A DNA stretch of 37,672 nt from Clostridia bacterium (GTDB lineage: Bacteria > Bacillota > DSM-12270 > Thermacetogeniales > Thermacetogeniaceae). Position 1 is the first letter of the stretch. Every line of letters starts with the position of its first letter. The notes beneath the pieces were generated by a model. It saw only the letters and a program-made list of their open reading frames with translations. It had not been told where the DNA came from and ran no database searches. The translations under genes and the position numbers were made by a program. The stretch spans positions 1 through 37,672 of the forward strand of contig CADDZD010000016.1 in NCBI GenBank assembly GCA_902812385.1, in the 5' to 3' direction. This document shows positions 8,017-15,102 of the stretch, one piece after another.

Positions 8017-10098
8017 TCAAAAGGTTACTATCCGGTGATGATTGCCCTCTTCTAAGGATTCGATTTTAAGGACATCATCCTTTAAGAATACCTTTACGTA
8101 GCTCTCTTCCTTGTCAAAACGGCAGGAACGGCCGCCCACTTGAATCGTGGTTTCAGGGTAAACCTTGCGGATGTTGACAACGGCTTTCTCGGCCACCCTG
8201 ATCTTCACCTTTCCGCCGGTTAACCCCGGCGAACCCGCCTCGTCGATAAAAACATTCCCCAGAGCAGATATCTCTCCACCTCTGAAAACTCCCCTCACCC
8301 GGACCTGTTTCCCCGCCGTAAGGGTTGAGTAATAACCCCCCGCATCCGTTAACGTGATACTGCCACCGGCATCCAGCACGCAGTTTTGGGCGTAGGAGCA
8401 GAGAATGTCACCCGGTTGCTCGGGTATTGAATCAAGGAGAAAATCAATCTCCTCTTTCTTTTTCAACATACTTTCCAATTCTTCTTTAATAGAAGACTCC
8501 CGGTTACCTAAAACAACTGCCAGGTTCTTGATGCCCAGTGCGAATTCGCGCACGGCAGGAGGAAACGGCAAGTCTGTCTCATCCAGTGCAGCAGCGTATT
8601 TATTGGCAAGCTCTATTATCTCCTTCTTTTTTCTTTCGATAAGTAAGGTAATCATTCTATTAAGGTCAAGGTCATTACTTCTTATTTTTCTCCGGTCAAC
8701 TGTATACTGATGGATTCTGGTTGTTTCTTTGATAAGTTCGTCTAAACGCCTACCCAGATCATCTAGTAAGGGAGCCAGCCGGTTGTAAAATGACTTCAGT
8801 CCGCCGGCCCTTACCCTGGAATTGATTAGCCTGCCACGGCACACAACCCTGCCGCCGGCCTGGATCACCGCGCCGGCTATATTACCCATAACGGTAACGT
8901 TTCCATGCGCCGAGACCCGCATTCCCTCCTTGACACTGCCAAGAATCAACAGGTCACCCCCGAAGCTAAGGTTGCCGCTCCTGATATCCACGTCACAGGG
9001 ATGTACCATCAATTTAACAATCTTGATATACGGCTGCCGGTAACCTTCCAGGACAGGCCTGCCGGCAACAGCCGCTATGGCTCTCCGCCCGTCATCGCTA
9101 ATTACAACCCCATCCTTTACCCGTAATGATGCTTCTCGAACAGGAGCGGGCATCACCGGCTCACCTGTTACCTTCCTGCCCGGAATCCCCGGCACAGGCG
9201 GATGCACCACCGCCAGCACCTCCCCCTCTGTTACGGAAGGGATAATATAGCGCTCCCAGTAGTTCACATTCTTGTCGTCCTCGTAAACGATCTCCACCGG
9301 CTCACTGTTAAACAAGTATTCAACCCAGCCGTCGCGCCCTTCCTGTACCGGCTTACCCCGCGCCACCACCCGTGCCGCACCGTCAGCGATGGTCACCGCC
9401 CGCAAGATCTCCTCGCGATCGAGGCCAAAGGTTACTCCTCTAGCTCGCAAGGCTGCTTCCACATCGGCAACTGTAATAACTTTGGCGCTTTCCTCATACC
9501 GCCTGGTAAGCAACTGCAGGATATTCTGCGCCTTCTGGTCAATCAACTCATAGCGCACGGTAACCTGAGGAGTCACTTTTACGCTGGCAGTAAAACCATT
9601 GGCCGAAACCTCTACTTCTATCCCTGCCGGATGTACCTCTTCCAACGGCTCTACCTCAACTTCTTCCTGTTCCCGTATTCGCCGGGGACCGGGTACCGCC
9701 ACCCCATTCACCCGGAGAATTACACCCGGGGTAGGGATGATCACCGCCGCCTGCCCCCTGCCGCGCGGCCCATATACCCGGAGCACGCCACTCTTCACTT
9801 CCGCCATTCCATCGACGTCCGGCTCAATATCCCGTTCCCGATAAACCCTGGTTGGTTTACTTTCCAGGATTGCCCGGATAGTAGCCGGACGGCCGAAAAG
9901 GCCCAGAAATCCCCTCCGCCCCTCATCAAGCACTTCTATCCTCAGTTGTCCCTCTTCAGCTTGTAGGAGCTTTGCAGCCATAAGGCGCGCTTCTTCCACC
10001 GTTCTGCCCTGGATCACTATTTCCTTATTTTCCACGAATCGAACCTCCTGGGCCTTCGTATTCTCCGTCCCACCCTGACGCCGGTTCGTTTCATTCAC
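8017..10098 (-). CDS. FapA/DUF342 family protein with N-terminal Jag-like domain
   Basis: A 693-residue protein of the FapA (flagellar assembly protein A, DUF342) family, whose C-terminal beta-helix is of the polymer-forming kind. Residues about 22-80 resemble a Jag N-terminal domain (IVIQGRTVEEARLMAAKLL, then GRRGFLGLFGRP). A conserved DUF342 core follows (PVPGIPGRKVTGEPVMPAP, residues about 293-311), then a long coiled coil (about 430-560) and a repetitive beta-rich tail. It starts at a GTG that overlaps the upstream HD-GYP stop by eight bases, implying coupled translation and control by the upstream riboswitch. The cellular role of this group is not established; it acts in the cytoplasm as no signal is present. 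Confidence 0.85.
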   Translation of the reverse strand: MNETNRRQGGTENTKAQEVRFVENKEIVIQGRTVEEARLMAAKLLQAEEGQLRIEVLDEGRRGFLGLFGRPATIRAILESKPTRVYRERDIEPDVDGMAEVKSGVLRVYGPRGRGQAAVIIPTPGVILRVNGVAVPGPRRIREQEEVEVEPLEEVHPAGIEVEVSANGFTASVKVTPQVTVRYELIDQKAQNILQLLTRRYEESAKVITVADVEAALRARGVTFGLDREEILRAVTIADGAARVVARGKPVQEGRDGWVEYLFNSEPVEIVYEDDKNVNYWERYIIPSVTEGEVLAVVHPPVPGIPGRKVTGEPVMPAPVREASLRVKDGVVISDDGRRAIAAVAGRPVLEGYRQPYIKIVKLMVHPCDVDIRSGNLSFGGDLLILGSVKEGMRVSAHGNVTVMGNIAGAVIQAGGRVVCRGRLINSRVRAGGLKSFYNRLAPLLDDLGRRLDELIKETTRIHQYTVDRRKIRSNDLDLNRMITLLIERKKKEIIELANKYAAALDETDLPFPPAVREFALGIKNLAVVLGNRESSIKEELESMLKKKEEIDFLLDSIPEQPGDILCSYAQNCVLDAGGSITLTDAGGYYSTLTAGKQVRVRGVFRGGEISALGNVFIDEAGSPGLTGGKVKIRVAEKAVVNIRKVYPETTIQVGGRSCRFDKEESYVKVFLKDDVLKIESLEEGNHHRIVTF

Positions 10099-11239
10099 TT
10101 GTGTACTCTTCAGGCGTTTCTCCAGTGTATTCCTTGAACATATCCATGAATACTCTTACTATCACCGGATCAAACTGGCTTCCGGCGTTTTGCTGGATTT
10201 CCCTTAAGGCTCTTTTCAATGAATATGCCCGCCGATACGGCCGGTCGGAGGTGATGGCCTCGAAAGCATCCGCAACTGCAATTATCCGCGCCCCCTCCGG
10301 TATGTCTGAACCCTTTAATCCATGCGGGTATCCTTTACCATCGTAGCGCTCATGATGGTGCAGTACCATTGGCACAATCACCCGCAACGGCCCCTCCGGC
10401 CCCAGGATCCTGGCCCCTATTTCTGGGTGCTTCCGAATCTCATCCCATTCTTTTTTTGTCAGTTCCCCCGGTTTTAACAGGATGTCGTCCCGAATACCGA
10501 TCTTTCCGATATCGTGCAAAAGCGCTCCCCTGCGGAGAAGCTCGATATTCTCCTGGGACATGCCCATATGCACACCGATCATCACCGCATACCTGGTAAC
10601 CCGCATGGAGTGCATCTTGGTATAGTTATCCCTGGCGTCGATAGCCATAGCCAGGCTCTTCAGTAAACCGAGGTCGAGGCCGGAAATCTCGTTATTCAGC
10701 CTGGTATTTTCCATGACCAGAGCCATGTACCCGGCCAGGGCAGAAGCTGCGTTAATCTCGACGCTGGTAAAGAGCCGCTGCTGTTTAATGCTGCCGAGAG
10801 TAATAATCCCACGTGATTCGTGCCCGACTACCAAAGGGATATAAAGGGCGGCATCGGGTTCGTTAGGAACATGAGAGGGTTGTTCACACTGTAGCAGTGA
10901 GGGATCGTCTCTGCTAACCATGTAGGGTTCTTTCTGTAGAAATACCCGCCCTACAATCCCCTCCCCGGTCATCAGGCAGTATTTCCTGGCCTCATCAAGC
11001 GTATACCCTCTCCAGGCCTTCATGGTTAATTTATCCGTTACCGGATCCATGAGCATAACCGCAACCTGCTCTACCTGCATTAAATCTGTCAAAAGGTTAA
11101 CAAAATTCTCCAGCAAACCTTCAAGGGAAAGGGTGCTTAGGGTTAACCGGGAGAGTTTTTCAACGGCGTAAAAATATTTACGTACGAAATCGGCGGCGCC
11201 TTCGCGCTCTAAAGGAGGAAGAAATGGATCGACTTTCAT
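10091..11239 (-). CDS. GAF-HD-GYP domain protein, probable c-di-GMP phosphodiesterase
   Basis: Hydrolyses cyclic di-GMP by homology. A GAF sensor domain covers about residues 30-180 (from ATG 11239) and is followed by a complete HD-GYP domain with LLHDIGKIGI, RKHPEIGARIL, VLHHHERYDGKGYPHGLKG and ADAFEAITSDRPYR. The frame is open to an ATG at 11350, but that codon lies in the loop of the riboswitch terminator and lacks a good ribosome-binding site. The ATG at 11239, downstream of the terminator, is therefore preferred and gives about 382 residues. It is the first gene of an operon with fapA. Confidence 0.9.
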   Translation of the reverse strand: MKVDPFLPPLEREGAADFVRKYFYAVEKLSRLTLSTLSLEGLLENFVNLLTDLMQVEQVAVMLMDPVTDKLTMKAWRGYTLDEARKYCLMTGEGIVGRVFLQKEPYMVSRDDPSLLQCEQPSHVPNEPDAALYIPLVVGHESRGIITLGSIKQQRLFTSVEINAASALAGYMALVMENTRLNNEISGLDLGLLKSLAMAIDARDNYTKMHSMRVTRYAVMIGVHMGMSQENIELLRRGALLHDIGKIGIRDDILLKPGELTKKEWDEIRKHPEIGARILGPEGPLRVIVPMVLHHHERYDGKGYPHGLKGSDIPEGARIIAVADAFEAITSDRPYRRAYSLKRALREIQQNAGSQFDPVIVRVFMDMFKEYTGETPEEYTSE

Positions 11240-11318
11240 GAACAGCCCCCATACCGAAGCAGATGAATGAAGCGAGAAAAAAGAGAAGCAAAAAATCAAC
11301 CATTTTCTGGAACTAATT

Positions 11319-11364
11319 AAAAAACCCTTTACCGAAGAGACATCCACCACGCCGGTTAGGGTTT
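11319..11364 (-). terminator. Riboswitch expression-platform terminator
   Basis: Minus-strand AACCCTAACCG pairs with CGGTAAAGGGTT and is followed by six T. It sits directly after the c-di-GMP aptamer and before the true HD-GYP start. UACCG at the aptamer 3' edge (11379-11384 region) can alternatively pair with CGGUA of the terminator 3' arm, which gives a plausible antiterminator. Confidence 0.8.
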
Positions 11365-11372
11365 AAAGTTAT

Positions 11373-11471
11373 GTTTCTCCGGTAGCCTGGCAATCATGGC
11401 AGTTATTCCTGCTTTAGACCCACGGCTTTGCGTCGCACCCTTTCGAGTGCTTTGCCTTTTACAGAGTAAAC
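11373..11471 (-). ncRNA. Cyclic di-GMP-I (GEMM) riboswitch aptamer
   Basis: The minus strand reads GGCAAAGCACTCGAAAGGGT then GCGACGCAAAGCC, GGGTCTAAAGC and CTGCCATGATTGCC. These match the GEMM class by eye: P2 capped by a GAAA tetraloop, the GACGCAAAGCC ligand junction and the CUAA tetraloop receptor in P3. P1 is GTTTaCTC/GAGAAAC. It controls a c-di-GMP phosphodiesterase gene, which fits the ligand. A cGAMP-specific variant cannot be excluded from inspection alone. Confidence 0.92.
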
Positions 11472-11517
11472 AAGCATTTTTTCAAATTTACTTAATCAAA
11501 TAACTTTATTTGTATAC

Positions 11518-11721
11518 GGTTTATCCTTGCGCTTGCTCCTGGACTCCGGTTGAACTCGCCCTAAGACTCGTCGCAGACGGCAGCCGACCGGCTCCTATGA
11601 CGGCATCCATGCCGCAGAGTCGCCTATCTCGACATCCTGTCTCGATTCGGCTGCCGTTAGCTGCTCCTCGTCAAGGGCGAGTAACAACCTCCGTAGGTCG
11701 CTGCGCCTGCAAGGATAAACC
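11518..11721 (-). repeat. Palindromic repeat element, copy B core
   Basis: A 204-bp copy of the 1690-1894 element in reverse orientation, with the same 13-bp inverted ends (11518-11530, 11709-11721). Compared with copy A, the apical hairpin reads CGGCAT/ATGCCG instead of CGCCAT/ATGGCG. The tandem-GA hairpin (11626-11646) reads ATC-GA-GAC/GTC-GA-GAT instead of AGC-GA-AAC/GTT-GA-GCT; these are paired changes. It abuts the upstream side of the riboswitch promoter region. The interval 11722-11785 carries the flanking block with a perfect GCCGCC/GGCGGC hairpin and GTCTGCCCTGAAAA. Confidence 0.85.
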
Positions 11722-11785
11722 GTTTTTTCGTTTCTCTGTTGGTGCCGCCGGAGGCGGCGTGACGGTCTGCCCTGAAAAATGTTCC

Positions 11786-11929
11786 GGTTTATCCTTGCGC
11801 TTGCTCACCGGCACTCAACACAGATTCACCGACCGAACCATTCCAGAACGAATTATGAGACTGAGTTGTTTATACTATGGCGATGAGGCAGTGATTTTGA
11901 GTGCCGGGTGGCGCTTGCAAGGATAATCG
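11786..11929. repeat. Short repeat element B2 with exchanged interior
   Basis: Begins GGTTTATCCTTGCGCTTGC (11786-11804) and ends GCGCTTGCAAGGATAA (11911-11926), the same termini as the large element, but its interior is different. A stem CCGGCACTCAA (11808-11818) / TTGAGTGCCGG (11897-11907) encloses about 78 bases. The GCACTCAA/TTGAGTGC stem also occurs inside copy C at 31.6 kb. The next 270 bases up to the XRE gene (11930-12198) hold no convincing gene; a 71-codon frame at 11875-12090 on the minus strand runs into the repeat and lacks a ribosome-binding site. Confidence 0.75.
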
Positions 11930-12198
11930 CTATTTTTCTTTTGCCGGTGCCGCTGGGGTGGCATGAGCATCTTCCCTCGATTATCAAAGGTCATGTTAAT
12001 GCCTGCCTGTATTCCATAAAGCTCCCCCGTTAGACCCAGACTGTTAGTAGAAATTACCAACTTTACGGAAAAATATCCTCTCAGATCCATTCTATTTAAA
12101 ATGTTAGCACTTTTTGTCGTATTTTACAACGTTTTTTGGACATATAGTTTGTAAGATGCTGTGAGGTCGACCCTTACAATGGTAGATGAGGTGATTCG

Positions 12199-12537
12199 GT
12201 GTCTAACATTAAAAAAACCGTAGGCAATAACATCAGGCTTCTTCGACGGGCAAGGGGTATGACCCAGGAAAGGCTGGCGGAAATTGTCGACGTCAGTGGA
12301 TCATACATAGGCTATCTGGAACGGGGCAAAAGAAGCCCCTCGCTAGACCTGTTAGCCAAAATAGCCGATGTCTTCAAAGTAGACCCGGCCGTTTTGCTTA
12401 CTTCATCTGACGACACAACAAACCGGGAATTAAAAAAACTCATAGCGGTCTTGTCTGATAAGGGACCAGGGCCAATAAAATTTATGAACGAAGTAGCTCA
12501 TGCCTATTTTAAATCACTGGAGGATATACATCGGTAA
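12199..12537 (+). CDS. XRE-family helix-turn-helix regulator
   Basis: A 112-residue DNA-binding protein. An HTH_3/Cro-C1 domain covers residues about 8-65 (IRLLRRARGMTQERLAEIVD, then SGSYIGYLERGKRSPSLDLL), followed by a short helical tail of about 45 residues that may mediate dimerisation, as in SinR-like proteins. GTG 12199 follows GAGGTGA by four bases. Target genes are unknown; it is convergent with the ech operon and with the tiny candidate ORFs whose 3' end it overlaps. Confidence 0.85.
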   Translation: MSNIKKTVGNNIRLLRRARGMTQERLAEIVDVSGSYIGYLERGKRSPSLDLLAKIADVFKVDPAVLLTSSDDTTNRELKKLIAVLSDKGPGPIKFMNEVAHAYFKSLEDIHR

Positions 12538-12649
12538 CAAGACAAACACGGCGAATTTCCATCTCAAAACATATCTTCCTTTTTATAATCCCTTCAATCC
12601 TGTTTAAATGCCATTCAAAAGAACCTTTATCAGCAGCACTAAATTCCAA
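12509..12649 (-). CDS. Candidate small protein, 46 residues
   Basis: The TTG start at 12649 is preceded by a strong GGAGGG site (12656-12661) with a six-base gap. The product reads MEFSAADKGSFEWHLNRIEG and continues to VTDVYPPVI, with a protein-like composition: a charged helix, then a basic strand. No family is recognised. It overlaps the 3' end of the XRE gene by 29 bases on the opposite strand and begins right after the stop of another tiny frame. It might be a remnant of a longer gene instead. Confidence 0.4.
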   Translation of the reverse strand: MEFSAADKGSFEWHLNRIEGIIKRKICFEMEIRRVCLVTDVYPPVI

Positions 12650-12651
12650 TT

Positions 12652-12738
12652 TTATCCCTCCGTTTTCCTCCAGTCATCACCGTTACCAGTATCACCCCCT
12701 GCATTTTCGCCAACTAATTTGATTACGGTTTCTTTCAA
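12652..12738 (-). CDS. Candidate tiny ORF, 28 residues or remnant
   Basis: From the TTG at 12738 the frame reads LKETVIKLVGENAGGDTGND-like sequence, ending at a TAA that falls between the ribosome-binding site and start of the next small ORF. The start is uncertain and no good ribosome-binding site was seen. It could be the tail of a gene whose front was lost, since the ech terminator lies 30 bases upstream. Confidence 0.25.
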   Translation of the reverse strand: MKETVIKLVGENAGGDTGNGDDWRKTEG

Positions 12739-12768
12739 CCCATCGGCCCAACAACATGCCGGGCGCAC

Positions 12769-12802
12769 ACAAAAAGACCCCTGCCACTTTCCGGCAGGGG
12801 TC
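12769..12802 (-). terminator. ech operon terminator
   Basis: Perfect 10-bp stem GACCCCTGCC/GGCAGGGGTC (12776-12785, 12793-12802) followed by five T on the minus strand, 22 bases past the echF stop. Confidence 0.93.
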
Positions 12803-12823
12803 CTCACTTCTTTTACAGGTTGA

Positions 12824-13177
12824 TTACGAGGCCTTCTCCTTACCCTTCGGGTGGTGCACCTCGACGGGTTTCGAGTAGAAGGGTGCTCTCCATTTGGGTT
12901 CAACCCTGATGGCGTCTTTATTGCACGCCTCTGCGCAAACCTCGCAAATGATGCAGTGAGCGGCATTAAAGACCAGTTCATTCTTTTCCTTGTTGATCTC
13001 TATTGCCGCAGCCGGGCAGCGCCTGGCGCAGTTCCCGCACAGGATACATTTGTTCTCGTCAAATTCGATATGCCCCCGTGCCCTGACAAAGGGCTCCCGT
13101 ACATCCTTGAAAGGATACAGCCTGGTGGCATATCCTCCGAAAAAGTTACGGATAACCGTCGGCAGCATTAACGGCAC
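12824..13177 (-). CDS. echF: Ech hydrogenase ferredoxin-like subunit EchF
   Basis: Iron-sulfur subunit that passes electrons from ferredoxin towards the small subunit. The 117 residues carry two [4Fe-4S] motifs, CILCGNCARRCP at about residues 40-51 and CIICEVCAEACNKDA at about 74-88. The N-terminus (NFFGGYATRLYPF) is typical of EchF and NuoI-like proteins, and the C-terminal extension is basic. Last gene of the operon, 30 bases after echE and just before the terminator. Confidence 0.92.
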   Translation of the reverse strand: MPLMLPTVIRNFFGGYATRLYPFKDVREPFVRARGHIEFDENKCILCGNCARRCPAAAIEINKEKNELVFNAAHCIICEVCAEACNKDAIRVEPKWRAPFYSKPVEVHHPKGKEKAS

Positions 13178-13207
13178 TGTGCTACACCTCCTTTTTGGCT
13201 TCCTGCC

Positions 13208-14290
13208 TTACCGTTCTGTACAGCTAATGCAGGGGTCGATGGAAAGAACGATGACAGGTACGTCAGGGAGTTCGCATCCAGGCAGCATCACCAGCAGAGA
13301 CGGAATGTTGGCATAGGTCGGTGTCCGCACACGCAGACGCTCCAGGTTGCGGGTACCGTTTCCTTTGGCGTAGTAGAAGACCTCGCCGCGGGGCTGTTCG
13401 GCCCTGTAAACGGCCTCGTTAGCCGGCGGGTTCCCCTTCGGCCTGACGGCGATTTCACCCTCAGGCATCTTGCTGAAGGCTTCCAGCTGAAGGTCGATGG
13501 CCTGCAGCAGCTCACGGCAGCGGACGAGCGTCCGGGCATAGCAGTCGCCGTCCTTCTCCACGATGGGTTCAAAGCCGAGGTCTCCGTATGCCTGCAGGCC
13601 CTGCATCCGGCAGTCTTCTTTTACGCCGGAGGCACGCAGGTGCGGGCCGGCGCAGCCCAGTGCGATGGCCTGCTCCTTGGTGAGCACACCCTTGCCCACC
13701 GTACGGGCCTTGACCGTATAGTCGTTGGCCAGTACATTGATCAGGGCCTCAGACTCCTTCCTGACCTCCCTCAGGACTTCGATGCACTTCTTCTTCTGCT
13801 CATCGTCAATGTCCCGGCGCACGCCTCCGACCACAGAAATGGACTGGGTCACGCGCTGGCCTGTGGTCATTTCCAGAAGGTCGAGGACCTTTTCCCGGAT
13901 GCGCCAGAACTGCATGAACATACTCTCGAAGCCGAATGCGTCAGCCAGGAGTCCGAGCCAGAGCAGGTGGCTGTGGGTTCTGCTCATCTCCGACCAGATG
14001 GTGCGCAGGTATTTGGCCCGGGGCGGTACATCGATCGGCCACAGCCGCTCCACGACTTCGCAGTAGCTGATGCCGTGAATGCAGCTGCAGATTCCGCAGA
14101 TGCGCTCGCAGAGGTAAATGTTCTTCGGATACTCGTTCAGCTCGCAGGCCTTTTCAATCCCGCGGTGGCCGTACCCGATGGCAGGAACCACGTCCACTAC
14201 CTTTTCATCTTCATAGGTAATCTTCAGCTGAATAGGTTCCGGGAGAACCGGGTGCTGTGGTCCAAACGGTGCTACTGTACGCGGTGCCAT
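13208..14290 (-). CDS. echE: Ech [NiFe] hydrogenase large subunit EchE
   Basis: Carries the NiFe active site for H2 production or uptake. The N-terminal L1 motif is RICGICSCIH (Cys65 and Cys68) and the C-terminal L2 motif is DPCISCTER (Cys354 and Cys357). All four Ni ligands are therefore present, distinguishing this from the complex I NuoD homologue. The protein ends three residues after the last Cys, so there is no C-terminal maturation peptide. Length 360 matches Ech. The ATG directly follows the echD stop. No hyp maturation genes are in the window. Confidence 0.95.
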   Translation of the reverse strand: MAPRTVAPFGPQHPVLPEPIQLKITYEDEKVVDVVPAIGYGHRGIEKACELNEYPKNIYLCERICGICSCIHGISYCEVVERLWPIDVPPRAKYLRTIWSEMSRTHSHLLWLGLLADAFGFESMFMQFWRIREKVLDLLEMTTGQRVTQSISVVGGVRRDIDDEQKKKCIEVLREVRKESEALINVLANDYTVKARTVGKGVLTKEQAIALGCAGPHLRASGVKEDCRMQGLQAYGDLGFEPIVEKDGDCYARTLVRCRELLQAIDLQLEAFSKMPEGEIAVRPKGNPPANEAVYRAEQPRGEVFYYAKGNGTRNLERLRVRTPTYANIPSLLVMLPGCELPDVPVIVLSIDPCISCTER

Positions 14291-14668
14291 TTACTCGCCC
14301 CCCTTCCCGCCGGCGGCCCCTGTCTTGAGCATCGGAGTAACCGGACTGTCCTGTGCCAGAAGCATATGACCGCCGAAATCAATGGCAATGTCCTTCACTT
14401 TCAGCCCAAACATCTCTTTCATTTCGTTCTCGATCAGGACGGTGGTGAGGAAGATTCCCGTCGTGCTCGGCACTTCCTCGTCCTTGCCAACCGTCATTCT
14501 CAAACCGTGCATTTCCATCCCGGGGCTCATGTTGAAGAAATAAGTCACTTCAAGTTTATCCCCCAGGTCGTTGCAAACGGCGGTGACAAACCTTGCCTTG
14601 GCGTCGGCAAACTTCTTCACTTCGGCAAGGAGTTCGTCTTTCTTAATCTCTTTAATGTTCTCGATCAT
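14291..14668 (-). CDS. echD: Ech hydrogenase subunit EchD (NuoC-like)
   Basis: A 125-residue homologue of the 30-kDa NuoC subunit that scaffolds the large and small subunits. The C-terminal part MKEMFGLKVKDIAIDFGGHM is the shortened version of the family signature; the N-terminal part is a small alpha/beta domain. It overlaps echC by four bases (ATGA) and abuts echE, indicating tightly coupled translation. Confidence 0.9.
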   Translation of the reverse strand: MIENIKEIKKDELLAEVKKFADAKARFVTAVCNDLGDKLEVTYFFNMSPGMEMHGLRMTVGKDEEVPSTTGIFLTTVLIENEMKEMFGLKVKDIAIDFGGHMLLAQDSPVTPMLKTGAAGGKGGE

Positions 14669-15102
14669 TTCGCCACCCCCAGCGCCTTGGACAGTTTCTG
14701 CAGTGCCAAGACGACACCGTCGATAATCGCCTCGGGTTTCGCAGCGCAGCCGGGAACGTAAACGTCAACAGGAATAACCTTGTCAACGCCGCCCAGGATG
14801 TTGTAGCAGTTGTGGAATACGCCGCCCGAGCAGGCGCAGGTCCCAACGGCAATGACCATCTTCGGATCGGGTATCTGGGCGTACAGGTTCTTTAAAACCC
14901 GCGCCGTCCGCCTGTTGACAGGCCCGGTAACCACGAGGACATCGGCATGCTTCGGGTTCCCCATGTTGACGATACCGAAGCGCTCCACGTCATAAAGGGG
15001 TGTTAAGCAGGCCAGTACCTCAATATCGCAACCGTTGCAGGAACTGTTGTCAAAGTGCATGATCCACGGCGATTTAATACGAGATGTGTTGATAATACCC
15101 AT
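14665..15102 (-). CDS. echC: Ech hydrogenase small subunit EchC (NuoB-like)
   Basis: Holds the proximal [4Fe-4S] cluster next to the NiFe site. The four ligands are visible: SSCNGCDIE (Cys22, Cys25), GTCACSGG (Cys89) and VPGCAAKPE (Cys119). At 145 residues it has the short form of the small subunit, without the extra ferredoxin-like domain of other hydrogenases. Its ATG follows the echB stop with no gap. Confidence 0.94.
   Translation of the reverse strand: MGIINTSRIKSPWIMHFDNSSCNGCDIEVLACLTPLYDVERFGIVNMGNPKHADVLVVTGPVNRRTARVLKNLYAQIPDPKMVIAVGTCACSGGVFHNCYNILGGVDKVIPVDVYVPGCAAKPEAIIDGVVLALQKLSKALGVAK

Noticed and set aside
11240-11350. N-terminal extension of the GAF-HD-GYP protein with a hydrophobic stretch
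   Set aside because: Its start codon lies in the loop of the riboswitch terminator and the stretch translates an AT-rich leader; the ATG at 11239 is more plausible.
12199-12537. The XRE protein as the ech operon regulator
   Set aside because: It is at the far, 3' end of the operon and convergent; no shared operator was seen at the ech leader.
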